Source of the DNA: Eucalyptus grandis
Taxonomy: Eukaryota; Streptophyta; Magnoliopsida; Myrtales; Myrtaceae
NCBI RefSeq assembly: GCF_016545825.1
Contig: NC_052616.1
Span: 37,872,192 to 37,936,191 of the forward strand
Direction of reading: 5' to 3'
DNA: 64,000 nucleotides
Both the position numbers and the translations under genes were made by a program. This document shows positions 38,949 through 49,300 of the stretch, in pieces. Positions within the stretch are counted from its first letter, which is position 1, and each line of letters starts with the position of its first letter. The notes below the pieces were generated by a model that saw nothing but the letters and a program-made list of their open reading frames with translations, did not search any database and was not told where the DNA came from.

Positions 38949-38962
38949 CAAAAAGGGGGAGA
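38949..38962 (+). other. Upstream polypurine tract copy
   Basis: CAAAAAGGGGGAGA is identical to the tract next to the 3' LTR at 39232-39245. Multiple polypurine tracts are described for Sireviruses. Confidence 0.7.
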
Positions 38963-39231
38963 GATGGTGCAGATTTGAAACTTGACTTTTTTTTGTTGTT
39001 TGGTTGTGACTGGATTTGGTTTGGTTTGTTTGATCATTTGGTTATCTTAGGCACTATTGGTATTTCATGGCAAAGATAGTTGTTTATTTACAGGACTAAC
39101 TTTTTTTCCTGTGGATGCAGATACAATGTTGTCTTTACTAAGTCAATTATCTTTGTGAGATATCCATGTTTGCTTGAAAACTGTTTTGCAGGTCAAAAAT
39201 ATCCAAGTCTGCAAGAAAGTTTTGTCACCAT

Positions 39232-39245
39232 CAAAAAGGGGGAGA
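39232..39245 (+). other. Polypurine tract adjacent to the 3' LTR
   Basis: CAAAAAGGGGGAGA is followed by T and then the LTR start TGTTGGAG. It primes plus-strand DNA synthesis in this class. Confidence 0.85.
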
Positions 39246-39246
39246 T

Positions 39247-40195
39247 TGTTGGAGAAAACTTCCTTGTGTGTTTTGAAGCTGAAAAAACGTTTCCATCAGT
39301 CTAGTCTGAAGACTTGCAGACTCTTTAGTCAAAGTCTGAAGATCGCTAAGCCAGACTCAAGATTCAGAGTCTATCCTCATTGACAGTTTCTAGACCATCG
39401 AAGAAGACTTATCCAAAACTAAGTATCTTGTTAAGGATTTGATTCTATCGACTGAAGAAGATCTCTCAACTGGAGATAGCATATTGGAATCTATTATTCA
39501 TTTTGATTTCAATTTGGGTAATTTAGATCTGTTGATTGACGATGCATACTTGGAAGGTTCTACTTATGGAAACCTAGATCCTGATTGTATGGGCGAGCAT
39601 GATTGGTGGACTATCGTCATATTACTTAAATAACTCGAAATCTTCCTAATTGATTCTATCCAACGGGTAAATTGGAAGAACTCCTTTGGTAAGTGCCAAC
39701 GGGTATGAAGACATGGAGGAGTATATAAGGAAGTCATTCTAGTTATTCGAGTGTGTGCGCGATAGAAGAATTCTAAAGTCTGAAGCTCCTTGTTCTTTGT
39801 CAAATTCAATTGTTGAGCGAAAACTTGTACTCAAAAGAGCGTTTATATTTCTGTGAGACCTTGAGGAAGTGTAGCAGAGTCTCTACACTATGGAATCAAG
39901 GAAGAGTTATACTGTAACAACTCTTTTGATTCTTAGTGAAATCCAGCCGGTGGGCTAGTGCGGAAGAGTGGACGTAGGCTTGGATCAAGCCGAACCACTA
40001 TAAACCATGTGTTCTTATTCTCTTCCCTAAGCTCTTTACTTTGATCGTAACAATATTTTTTTGTTAGAGTCTAATTTCCTTTTCATAATCTATTGCTAAA
40101 CAAAGTCGGTTCAAAAGTAAAATTATAATCTTTACTCTGCAAAATTTATTTTCACACCTATTCACCCCCTCTAGGTGCTCATACTAGTTTTCACA
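39247..40195 (+). repeat. 3' LTR of the Sirevirus-like element
   Basis: 949 bp, from TGTTGGAGAAAAC to AGTTTTCACA, homologous to the 5' LTR. Frames inside it are not genes. Confidence 0.9.
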
Positions 40196-40200
40196 AGCAT

Positions 40201-40285
40201 TACCAAACGGATTTTTATTCTTTTTTTTTTGTTCTGGGGAACAAAAGAACATAAATTCTAAGGAACAGAAACGTTATCATACAGT
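40201..40285. mobile_element. GC-core DNA-transposon-like element, right part
   Basis: TTACCAAACGG..., GTTCTGGGGAACAAAAGAAC and GGAACAGAAACGTTATCATACAG match the right end of the element at 600-733 and complete the element broken at 30558. Confidence 0.5.
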
Positions 40286-40480
40286 GGTTCGCGAAAAATA
40301 CACGTTTGAGAAAATGATTGGTTTTATTACTTCAAATAATTAAGCAATAAAAAATATTTTCATTACAAAAAATAATTTATATTTATACTTTTTCATGGAT
40401 AATAAACATATTTTTATTTATAAAAAAATCATCAACTTTTAAAATATATTTTTAAAATTATTTATTTTTCGTGAAACAAA
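40283..40480. mobile_element. Possible MITE
   Basis: AT-rich sequence of about 200 bp with inverted ends: AGTGGTTCGCGAAAAATA on the left, and TATTTTTCGTGAAACAAA on the right. It contains TTTTATTTATAAAAAAAT and similar runs and is non-coding. Confidence 0.35.
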
Positions 40481-40813
40481 TGAATCTTGAAATCTATTCA
40501 TATTTATGATTTTAATGGCTATGGGTCCTACACAAAATCCACGGCAATTGCTTTATTGCCAGGGACTGCTCGTTTTCCACACCCGCAAAAGTTTGTTGCT
40601 TTTAGGTCTGACCATGTGAAAATCGTGAAATCGGGTTCTGTCCGGAACAAAACAAATGCATTTCCCGAGGCGCAATAAAGTTTCATGAATGCTGCAAGGA
40701 AGGAAGAAGGATTTATGTTTAGGTCAACACAACTAAAATCAACAAAATCCAATCCTACGTGCATCCATTAATGCCATCCTAGATCCCCCAAGTTAATGAC
40801 CCACGAAGAGCTG

Positions 40814-40821
40814 TATATATA
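40814..40821 (+). promoter_or_regulatory. TATA box of CEP gene 1
   Basis: TATATATA sits 46 bp before the ATG, within a promoter block (about 40700-40867) that is closely conserved upstream of CEP gene 2. Confidence 0.6.
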
Positions 40822-40867
40822 CTGGGTCGGGCTGAGTAATGCAACATTGTGCCTACTTTGATTGTCA

Positions 40868-41395
40868 ATGGCTTTCAATAAGGTAGTTGTTCTTAGTCTT
40901 GCACTAGCATTGATTTTCTTTTCTTCTATGCCTGGATTGTCTGAAGGAAGGAAATGGAGGCTGGAGAAGAACAATTTCCCCTCAATGTTGGGCACCAGAG
41001 AATAAGAGGTGATGGGAGAAGAGGACAACAACAATTGTGTTCTCTCACAACCATGGGTTGCGTACCCTCAAGCGCCGGCTCCATCAGTAAAGGCATTTAT
41101 GCCTGCTAGTTTAGGTCATACTCCTAGACTCGAACACGCAGTACATCCTCCAATGTCAACAAGCGGCAAACAAGAGGTGATGATGACTAAAGAGTACAAT
41201 GGCGATCATGATTTTCCCATGCAACCACATGTTGTGAAATCTCCAGCACTGGCTCCAACAGAAGAGGCAATTAGCCCTATCGATCCAGATGATAGTTGTG
41301 AAGATGGATGCCCCATACATCCTACATATGATAGACCGACAAGTCTTGGTCATAGTCCTGGGGTAGGACATGAGTTACCACCCCTAGCCCCCTAA
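40868..41395 (+). pseudogene. CEP peptide precursor gene 1 with an in-frame stop
   Basis: The ATG at 40868 opens a secretory signal (MAFNKVVVLSLALALIFF..., about residues 1-25), then GRKWRLEKNNFPSM. TAA at 41003-41005 ends the frame at 45 residues. The same frame then continues to TAA at 41393-41395. It carries a divergent CEP-like motif AFMPASLGHTPRLEH and, near the end, YDRPTSLGHSPGVGHELPP, close to the CEP consensus. CEPs are cut from secreted precursors, proline-hydroxylated, and bind CEPR receptor kinases in nitrogen and root signalling. Promoter, signal peptide and 3' end match gene 2. CEP genes usually lack introns, so the stop suggests a pseudogene or a base error; removal by splicing is possible but unsupported. 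Confidence 0.7.
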
Positions 41396-41502
41396 ATCCC
41401 TATTATGTGGTTTCTCACTACCCCTAGTTAAGCATGGAGCGATAGAAATGTAATCATGTTCATCATGGTGGCGTTTTTTATGCTCTTATGAAGATATACA
41501 TT

Positions 41503-41508
41503 AATAAA
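41503..41508 (+). terminator. Candidate polyadenylation signal of CEP gene 1
   Basis: AATAAA lies 108 bp after the terminal TAA. The matching position downstream of gene 2 reads AACAAA. Confidence 0.4.
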
Positions 41509-42689
41509 TATGATTTTCCTTATGCCTTGCATAATCTGACCATCTAACATGGTATAACAAAGCGCTTGCATAAATGCAGAGATAGTATCTTGCTCCTTTG
41601 GCAATGTGTGTGGTAATCTAATATTGCAACGGGCAAATTTTTCATCATTTATGTAATTAGATTTAATTAAACAGCATTAACATTAGAAAAAAAAATAGCA
41701 TGAAAATCATCAAAAAATGAACGAAGGAAGATTTGTCAGCGTATTGAATCTTGTGAGGAGCTAGCCAACTCAAACTTTTGAGTGGAACTTTTGTATAACA
41801 AATCTTATTAGCTTTGCAATGAAAGGTCTTGATCATGGAATAATAACACAATATGGAGAAAGAATTACATTTATGGCTATGGGAAGATACATAATATGTT
41901 AAATTTAGATATACTACTAGCTATTTTGAAGTTGATATCCTTATAGTTGGATGAATTCTATTCTATGGTAGCAGAATTTAAGGACATTTGACCATCTAGC
42001 TTTATTCTATGTGTCTAATTTGGAACAAATAAGCAATTGTAAGGGCTTTTGCAATCACTGATTTATGCTTTGAACGGAAAAAAGAAGGGCTTGATAGATT
42101 TTGGGTTACCATGAGAAAAACAGTTTATTATGAGCCACAAATTCTTAAAAGAGTGGATTCCGCAACAATTAACAACTGTATGTTACTTGTTTTTTTTTTT
42201 TTTTTTTTTTTGCAGTTTAAAATAGACTATTATTCTAACAGTAGATTAAAAATTGTCATGCAATCACTTCTCAAAAAAGAATTTTCATTTGGTAAGAAAA
42301 TAAGGAAGTGTTGTGGCAAGACCCTTGACTCTTATTTTACCTTCAACAAAAATAAATAAATAAATAAATAAAGTAGATAATCTGTAAGATTAACCCCATT
42401 TATTGTGAAATTCTTAATTAAGATGTTTGAGAATTTTATGTATAAACATAATCTCTTATAACTTGTTTACAAAATAAATAATTTACCTACCTCAGAGTTC
42501 ATCAAACTAATTATATGACATAAGGTCAAATGTCATTAAGTAAACAAAATTGTAAAGATTTCTATAGACAAAGATTTTGAAGTTGAATTACCCAATATCA
42601 CAACTCATATGGATCCATGGTGAGGAACTATCAACTTGGCCAAGCACCTCCATAATTTCAAAATTTTATAAGAAAGTAACCTTCCGTTC

Positions 42690-43024
42690 TATAAAACACA
42701 TTATGCTACTCTTCTACATGGATGATATGATCATTACTAGTAATGATTAGACTGACATTTTATCTTAGGAAATAGTATGAAATGAATGATTTTGGGCGAC
42801 TAAGCTATTTTCTAGGCTTGGAGGGTGCATCTGATGCTTCGGGCTAATGTCTATCACAAGCAAAATATGACACTAATCTTATTTCTCGAGCTCAACTCAT
42901 TGATAATAAGATTGCTTCTAGTCCCATTGAGTTGATTGCAAAATTTAATGACAAGGATGGAACTCATCTTCCAAATCTTACACTTTATCGGCAGTTGGTT
43001 GGTAGTCTTACTTATCTCACTATT
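42690..43024 (+). pseudogene. Copia reverse transcriptase fragment
   Basis: Broken translation shows LLYMDDMIITSND (the catalytic DD). It continues with QAKYDTNLISRAQLIDNKIASSPIELIAKF and LTLYRQLVGSLTYLT, the RT-to-RNase H connection of Ty1/copia pol. Stops and frame changes are present. It is cut at about 43025 by TGTTGGAGAAATC, an LTR-like start, so the family-B element appears to have inserted into it. Confidence 0.7.
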
Positions 43025-43990
43025 GTTGGAGAAATCTCTTATGATCTATTGAAGATAACAAAATAAATCAAAGGCTACTAACGTGTTAAATGGTTGAGTA
43101 ATAGACTATGGAGATGATAGAATGTGTAAATGATATTGTCCAAGTCTATACTTGAAAGAACTAGAAGTTAGACTCTATGCTAAAGTTGAACTTATTCAGA
43201 CTGTGTCCAGACCTTAAGGTTAAATATGTTCAAAAGTAGAATATGTTCACACTTACGTCAAGATTGTAAAGTTTACTTCAGAAGAAAGACACTCAGACTT
43301 TATTTTCGACAAAATGCACTCAGTCTTTACATCCAGAACGAGACACAAGTCCAGAACGTGACAAGGTCTAGGACGAGACACAAGTTCACAACATAGCAGA
43401 TTCAAAACGAAACGTGTTCAAAACGAGACAACTCGACGAAAATTAACAAAAGCCCCAAGCATATAACGCCTAATGATCTGATTTGGATTCTATATCAAGA
43501 TAGATTTGATTAACTCAATCTAATTTATTCACAATTGGATCTTGAAAATAAGAACTTTCGAAATGGAGAAGCTCTACTTATGGAAATCAAGATTCTATTT
43601 TCATATTTTGCTCTAATGAAATGGAAGGGTCCAAATTCATGGATACCAAAAGGGAAATGAGTTCATGGCTGGAAATTCTATAAGGGAAGAATGATCGCGA
43701 ATCTACGCAAATCATGGTGCAAATCATAAAAGTATCTCATGTGAAGATTGGCAATAATCATTTTTTAATTAATGGAATATTTCAAACATATACCTTGGGT
43801 GGCAAAAGAATCTTTCATATGGATTTTGGAAAGCTCAATTCAAAAATCATGGAGATTCTATACTATTTTTTGGAGGCTCAAAAATTCTCTTCCTTGTGTA
43901 GAGTTCTCACAAATTATTGAGGAAGTCCTTAATGTGTCGTACAAAAGGTTGGGTAGCTCAAAATTTGTTTAATTGATAATTTTATATATA
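43025..43990 (+). repeat. Family-B repeat (Sirevirus-like LTR), copy within duplicated segment 1
   Basis: It starts TGTTGGAGAAATCTCTTATG. It is the same repeat as 734-1066 plus 4313-4651 and as 51655-52560. The right boundary is not defined. No PBS is recognised. Confidence 0.5.
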
Positions 43991-44032
43991 CTATTCGATT
44001 TATTTATTTGAAAAAAGTGCATTATATATTAC

Positions 44033-44305
44033 GTGGATATTATAATAGCTTATTTGTGCAAAAAGTTTGTTAAGTTTATGCAAGTTGAATTCGAGATGAG
44101 CTTGATTGAAGAAAATAAATTTTCTATCTCGAATTTCATAAAGCAAACGATCATTGCGGATGTTGTTGCTACGAAGGAAATAGTGGAAAAATATTCCGCG
44201 CACAAGCTGCAATCAATTCTATTCGCAAATATTGTCCTGATGACGGGGGCACAAATTGAATCAAAAGAAAGGGAAAGAATCATGATCACCTCAAAAAGGC
44301 AATAA
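44033..44305 (+). pseudogene. Sirevirus-like RT remnant
   Basis: The frame contains LCKKFVKFMQVEFEMSLIEE, matching the region just after the catalytic motif of Sirevirus RT (compare LCKKFSKTMQDEFEMSMMGE in the intact-order element at about 35464). It then turns into unrelated sequence. GAGGGGGAGCATTG after it (44309) resembles a polypurine tract. A copy lies at 52616-52894. Confidence 0.6.
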
Positions 44306-44936
44306 ATTGAGGGGGAGCATTGATCAATTATGGAAAAATCTTTTTGAATTGATCATGATCTTGATTATTATGGAAGGAAAGAAAAAGGAAAATATGTCAA
44401 AACTTGTTAAGTTCTACAAAATCCGGTTAGTGCATCTTTTATTACTTTTTGTTATTAACAAATTTCTTATTTACATTATCATTTTATTATGACAAAAAAG
44501 GTAAGTGAATTTTATAATGCATCTGCAATTTTTATTGGATATTTGCTAATATAAATGATCGAAGTGAGATATTACATATCTTTGACAATCGACTTTTTTG
44601 TAAAAGCTGATTTTTTTGGAAATTGTGTTTCATGTAAGATATTTGTTATTGTTTTATACTCCCTACATGATACTTTTACCATTGTTATCACTTTTTTATT
44701 ATGACAAAAAGAGGGAAAGAATATAAATAGGCATATGTGTTGATATTAGTTATTGAAGCTGCGATTATTTTTTCATATATAATTATGCTCAATCCCTTGA
44801 AAAAGGAAGGAACAATGATTTCTGTTTAGGTCAACGCAACTCAAATCAACAAAATCTGATCTTTCGTGCATCCATTAATGCCATCCTAGATCTCCCAAAT
44901 TAATGACCTCCCAAGTTAATGACCCACAAAGAGCTG

Positions 44937-44944
44937 TATATATA
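44937..44944 (+). promoter_or_regulatory. TATA box of CEP gene 2
   Basis: TATATATA lies 48 bp before the chosen ATG. The block from about 44809 (GTTTAGGTCAACGCAACTC) matches the gene 1 promoter, with a short duplication of the TTAATGACC phrase. Confidence 0.6.
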
Positions 44945-44991
44945 CCTGGGTTGAGTTGAGTAATGCAGCATTGTGCATGCTTAGATATTCA

Positions 44992-45833
44992 ATGGCTTTC
45001 AATAAGGTAGCTATTCTTAGTCTTGCACTGGCTTTGATTTTCTTTTCTTTTGCACCTAGGTTGTCAGAAGGAAGGAAATGGAGGCTGGAGCAGAACAATT
45101 TCCCCTCAATGTCGGGCACCAATCTAGATGATAGTCATGAAGACGGACGCCCCATACATCCTACAAGTTATGATCAAGTTGCGGCATTTAGACCGACAAG
45201 TCCTGGTCATAGTCCTGGGGTAGGACATGAGTTACCTCCCCAAGTTACAGCATTTAGACCGACAAGTCCTGGTCATAGTCCTGGGGTAGGACATGAATTA
45301 CCTCCCCAAGTTGCGGCATTTAGACCGACAAGTCCTGGTCATAGTCCTGGGGTAGGACATGAGTTACCTCCCCAAGTTGCGGCATTTAGACCGACAAGTC
45401 CTGGTCATAGTCCTGGGGTAGGACATGAGTTACCTCCCATGTTGCGGCATTTAGATCGACAAGTCCTGGTCATAGTCGGGGTAGGACATGAGTTACCTCC
45501 CCATGTTGCGGCATTTAGACCGACAAGTCCTGGTCATAGTCCCTGGGGGTAGGACATGAGTTACCTCCCATGTTGCGGCATTTAGACCGACAAGTCCTGG
45601 TCATAGTCCTGGGGTAGGACATGAGTTACCTCCCCATGTTGCGGCTTTTAGACCGACAAGTCCTGGTCATAGTCCTGGGGTAGGACATGAGTTACCTCCC
45701 CAAGTTGCGGCTTTTCAACCGACAAGTCCTGGTCATAGTGGTCATGAGTTACCTCCCAAGTTGCGGCTTTTCAACCGACAAGTCCTGGTCATAGTCCCGG
45801 GTAGGACATGAGTTACCTCCTCTAGCCCCCTAA
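44992..45833 (+). CDS. CEP peptide precursor gene 2 with ten tandem CEP units (frame broken in this assembly)
   Basis: ATG at 44992 is chosen because gene 1 starts at the same place and the nearest upstream ATG (44977) is not conserved there. Residues 1-25 form a signal peptide. GRKWRLEQNNFPSM and an acidic spacer follow. Then come 22-residue units containing AFRPTSPGHSPGVGH, against the Arabidopsis CEP1 peptide DFRPTNPGNSPGVGH. Units 1-4 are perfect (CEP cores near residues 64-79, 86-101, 108-123, 130-145). Unit 5 loses one base and then two, so it is mis-framed inside but restored. A 2-base gain in unit 6 brings TAG at 45550-45552, after 186 residues. Units 7-10 continue in DNA to a shared ending LAP-TAA (45831-45833). 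The indels fall mostly in C/G runs, so the true gene may be intact. Predicted secreted; peptides act through CEPR receptors. Confidence 0.85.
45175..45821 (+). repeat. Ten-copy CEP-encoding minisatellite (66-bp unit)
   Basis: Units start at 45175, 45241, 45307, 45373, 45439, 45502, 45570, 45635, 45701 and 45758. Lengths are 66, 66, 66, 66, 63, 68, 65, 66, 57 and 64 bp. Each encodes the CEP core followed by ELPP. Units 9 and 10 share TTTTCAACC in place of TTTAGACCG (Gln for Arg), and unit 9 lacks nine bases. Near-identity of the units implies recent expansion or homogenisation. Confidence 0.92.
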
Positions 45834-46334
45834 ATCCCTATTATGTGGTTTCTCACTACCCTAGTTGAGCATGGAGCGATAGAAATGTCATCGTGTTCAT
45901 CATGGTGGTGTTTTTGTTGCTCTTATCATGATATACATAAACAAATTTGATTTTCCTTATGTCTTGCATAATTTGACCACGCTAACATGGTCTAACAAAG
46001 CACCTGCATAAATGCATAGATAGTATCATGTTCCTTTGGCAGTATGTGTGGTAATCTAAAATTGCAACGGGCAAAATTTTCATCTATTGATCAGCAATCA
46101 ATTATTTGTCCGATTGGTGGCTGATGTACAACATCTTCCCCAACAAACAAATGCCAGGACGAGATTTAATTTAATTGCTTTTCCTTCACTTCCTGAAGAG
46201 TCTTGCAAATAAGTTTATCGGATGGATCTAATAGGGGCAAAAGAGGCAGGCATGACAAACGCAAAGTGTGGATTTACAAAAGGGAGTGCAGTATTGGATA
46301 TCTTATCTTCACCATGAAAATAAGAGACTTTATA
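45834..46334. other. 3' flank of CEP gene 2
   Basis: 45834-46085 is homologous to the 3' flank of gene 1 (41396-41643), sharing GTGGTTTCTCACTACC and GGAGCGATAGAAATG. After that, 46086-46334 is unrelated, with no gene seen. Confidence 0.6.
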
Positions 46335-49300
46335 TGTCACGCCTCGAATCCCAAGCACGCGCATATCCCTTGGCAGTCGATTAAAAATGCGATGTCTTAG
46401 GACACGTCGTCAGCCCATTCTTTCTTTTGTCTTTCGAGTAAGCACATGCAAAAGCGAATTAAATACATCGCCTAGTCAATCATCAGAAACAAGGATAGTG
46501 CAAACACACCACAAAAGTTGCCGAAAACAACTTATTCAATTAACCACTGTTGTCCCTAGGGAGTTTATGATTTACTAGTCCTTACGCTGTCAACTTCCAA
46601 CCGACCTTCTCAAAAACCTTTAGGGATCAGGGTCACCCTAAACTTCACTAGAGATAGGGCCAGCCAAAGATGTCGCCTCTCACACCCACCACATCCGCAC
46701 TCAATAGCCCACGATGGGGTGAGATAAAATTCTCAGCAAGTCAAAACCTTAAGCCCCGATTAGGATGCAAATTCACCTCGAAGGCGGTCCTAAGCACACA
46801 CCATATAGAAATTGCCTCGCCTCGAGGCATACCTACACGTTAGCTCAGCATATATACCATCATCAGTGCAGCAAGCGCAATTAATAATCGGAACACATCA
46901 TTTTCATCCTTGAAACAATCACATGTGTCCCGATTATAAGGCCAAACCATTATGACATGTCTCATACCATGCCACAGAATTTTGTCCCATAATCAGGCGC
47001 GGTTATCACAACCATTTAGGCGTGTTCTAGTTAATACAACCCATCGGCCACGGTCAACTCAAAAGTCGGCGGTCATTTGGTGTTACCGGGCATCATCCCG
47101 CTCCGCCAGGCACGGCAACATCTAGAACCCCCGCCTAGACGGCATTCCACAAATGAGCATCAGTCCGACCTCCACCATGACCAGCTTCCAAACCCTCGTC
47201 GGGCAACCGATAAAAATCGGGCATCATCCCCAAACTCTCGTTCGGTGACGGGTTCCACTTAGTGACCATGCAAGCACGCATCAATCAAATCCATTGCTTA
47301 TCTTCTGTCAATTAGCCCAAAATACCAAAATTCTTTTTAAACAATAACCTTGCAACCTTTTTTTTTTTTTTTGTTCAAAACCTTCTGAAATAAATTCGTG
47401 CGGGGTCACATATTTGAAATTAACCCGTCAAACTTTGCACACTTCTACCATAAAACCTCATTGATTTATTGAGCAAATGAAATTTGGCGTCCAAACCTAA
47501 CACCTTATTTATTTTCTATTTTCTTTCCCAACCACCCTTTTCAAACTAAACTTGGGTAATCCCTCTTTCTTTCTTTTTTTGTTCAAAGCTTTTGGAAAGA
47601 AATTCGTAGGTGCTCACATACTTAAAATTAATCCGTCAAACTTTGTATGAACCTAGTTTAAAACCTCATTGTTTTGATGAGCAAATAACCATTGGTGTCC
47701 AACCCGACACCTCATTATTTTTCTAATAAATTGCCCAGGCCATCTTTTACATTAACAATAAATAATCACCATAGAACAACCATTCACATAATATCATGCA
47801 TAAATTTTAAGCATGCCAAAAGTCAACCACATCACCAAATAAACATTATCCAGCAAGCAAGACACCAAGAACAACCACAAAACCACAACCGGCCCTAACA
47901 GGAAGAAACCGAGTTTGCTCGCTTGTCTACATAATTAATTCCCGAAACTAACCAAACGAGTTCGGAAAATTCTCAAATTTGAATATGCTATAAACGACAC
48001 TTAAACGAACATTTTTTTTTGTGAAGACACCTTGACCCAAGTCTTTCTAGATTAAGAGAAGTAAATTGCTCAAACCGTTACAAAAAAACTATGTCTGTTT
48101 TCAGAAATTATGTATTCCAAAAACTTTTATGAAGAAACTCTTTCGAAAATCGAACGCTAAGAGTTCAAAAAAATCCTTTGAACACCAAAAGATCACAAGT
48201 TCCAGCACCAACCAGAGATTCTGTTTTGCAAATGACAAGGCTGAAATCTTATTCTTTTAAATCTCTAAAATATTGAGTAAAATATATGTCATAGCTGAAG
48301 ATGTCTAGAAAAAAGAATGTGGGCTGTTCTGTAGAGAGGAGGGGACTTTTTTTTTTTGTCAGCCATACTCTATTCCTACTCTACACTCACTCAGACTTTT
48401 GCCATGCCTCTTGTAGGGCGTGGGAGTCGAAACCCACTCTTAAAACTTACGCGCCCCCACCCCATCCCCCGAGAATGTGGGGATTTGAACCTCACCTCCC
48501 CCTTCCATGTTGGAAGGGTGGCCACTTGGGCGAATCCCAATGGCTGAGAGGAGGGGACTTTCACTTGTGAGAATAGAGAGGGAGAGAGGAGAGAGAAAGG
48601 GAAAACAAAGTCAAGACCGCAGCCACTAAAAAGCCTTGGAAAAATATCTCACATTCAAGTGCTAGCATCAAAAGTCTTCAGCCATTTTTGTCAAGGGGCC
48701 ACACTTAGAAAATAGTCATAATTTCCACAAACAAAACCAAATTGAAGGTAGAAAATCCCCTTTTTCTCAGCCATCCGAATTTCCTTATTTCTTTTTGCCG
48801 AAAACCGATTTTTCCGCAAAATTCCAGGCTCCACGAAATTTCTCCGAAAGTTGAGACGACGTCCTATAAATAAATCGTGACACGCTCAAATGTCAGATTC
48901 CTAAAACTGAATTAAATTGTGGTTAAAATCGAGCGAATGCGATTTTAGTACAACCTAACATATCGGGTAGCTTTTAGGGATTTTAGTGCGTTTAACCCGT
49001 GATCGATAATTTTCGATTCATGTTTGTGCATCACTGACTCGTAGGCGACTCTCAGTTGTCGTTAAAAATCGCAATGTTTCAATTACATGTACCGAGTATA
49101 AAATCGACAAAAAATCGGGTTAATGCCGTGTGACTTGAATTTCTCAATCATGCGAAATCACCCGCAATTCAATTACGTGTTTCCATCGAATCGACTTATA
49201 TCCGATCGCAATTCGATTATAACGGTGTCGTATTGACCCTTGCTGATTTTTAAGGTCGAGCGGTCAATTTCCAATCGAATTCTCTAGTCTACCGTGTTTA

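Larger units (their letters stand above)
30559..40195 (+). mobile_element. Full-length Sirevirus-like Ty1/copia element (9.64 kb)
   Basis: The LTRs (30559-31513 and 39247-40195) begin TGTTGGAGAAAAC and end TTTTCACA/CTTTCACA. The flanks AGCGT (30554-30558) and AGCAT (40196-40200) look like a 5-bp duplication with one change. After the iMet PBS come gag, protease, integrase, RT and RNase H in copia order. A 2-kb third ORF follows, then two identical polypurine tracts. The third ORF plus repeated tracts are Sirevirus traits. By eye the LTRs differ at about one base in eleven over the first 300 bp, so the insertion is old. All ORFs carry lesions. Confidence 0.9.
41644..44640. repeat. Duplicated 3-kb intergenic segment, copy 1
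   Basis: It starts ATCATTTATGTAATTAG and is co-linear with 50262-53229 at high identity, including a long poly-T (42190-42212), a TAAA microsatellite, copia RT relics and family-B sequence. It lies between the two CEP genes. No intact host gene is visible; the frame at 42111-42359 runs through the poly-T. Confidence 0.85.

Noticed and set aside
43714..43972. Two overlapping 66-68 codon frames, also present at 52250-52559
   Set aside because: They are conserved only because the whole segment is duplicated. No protein family is recognisable in either phase.
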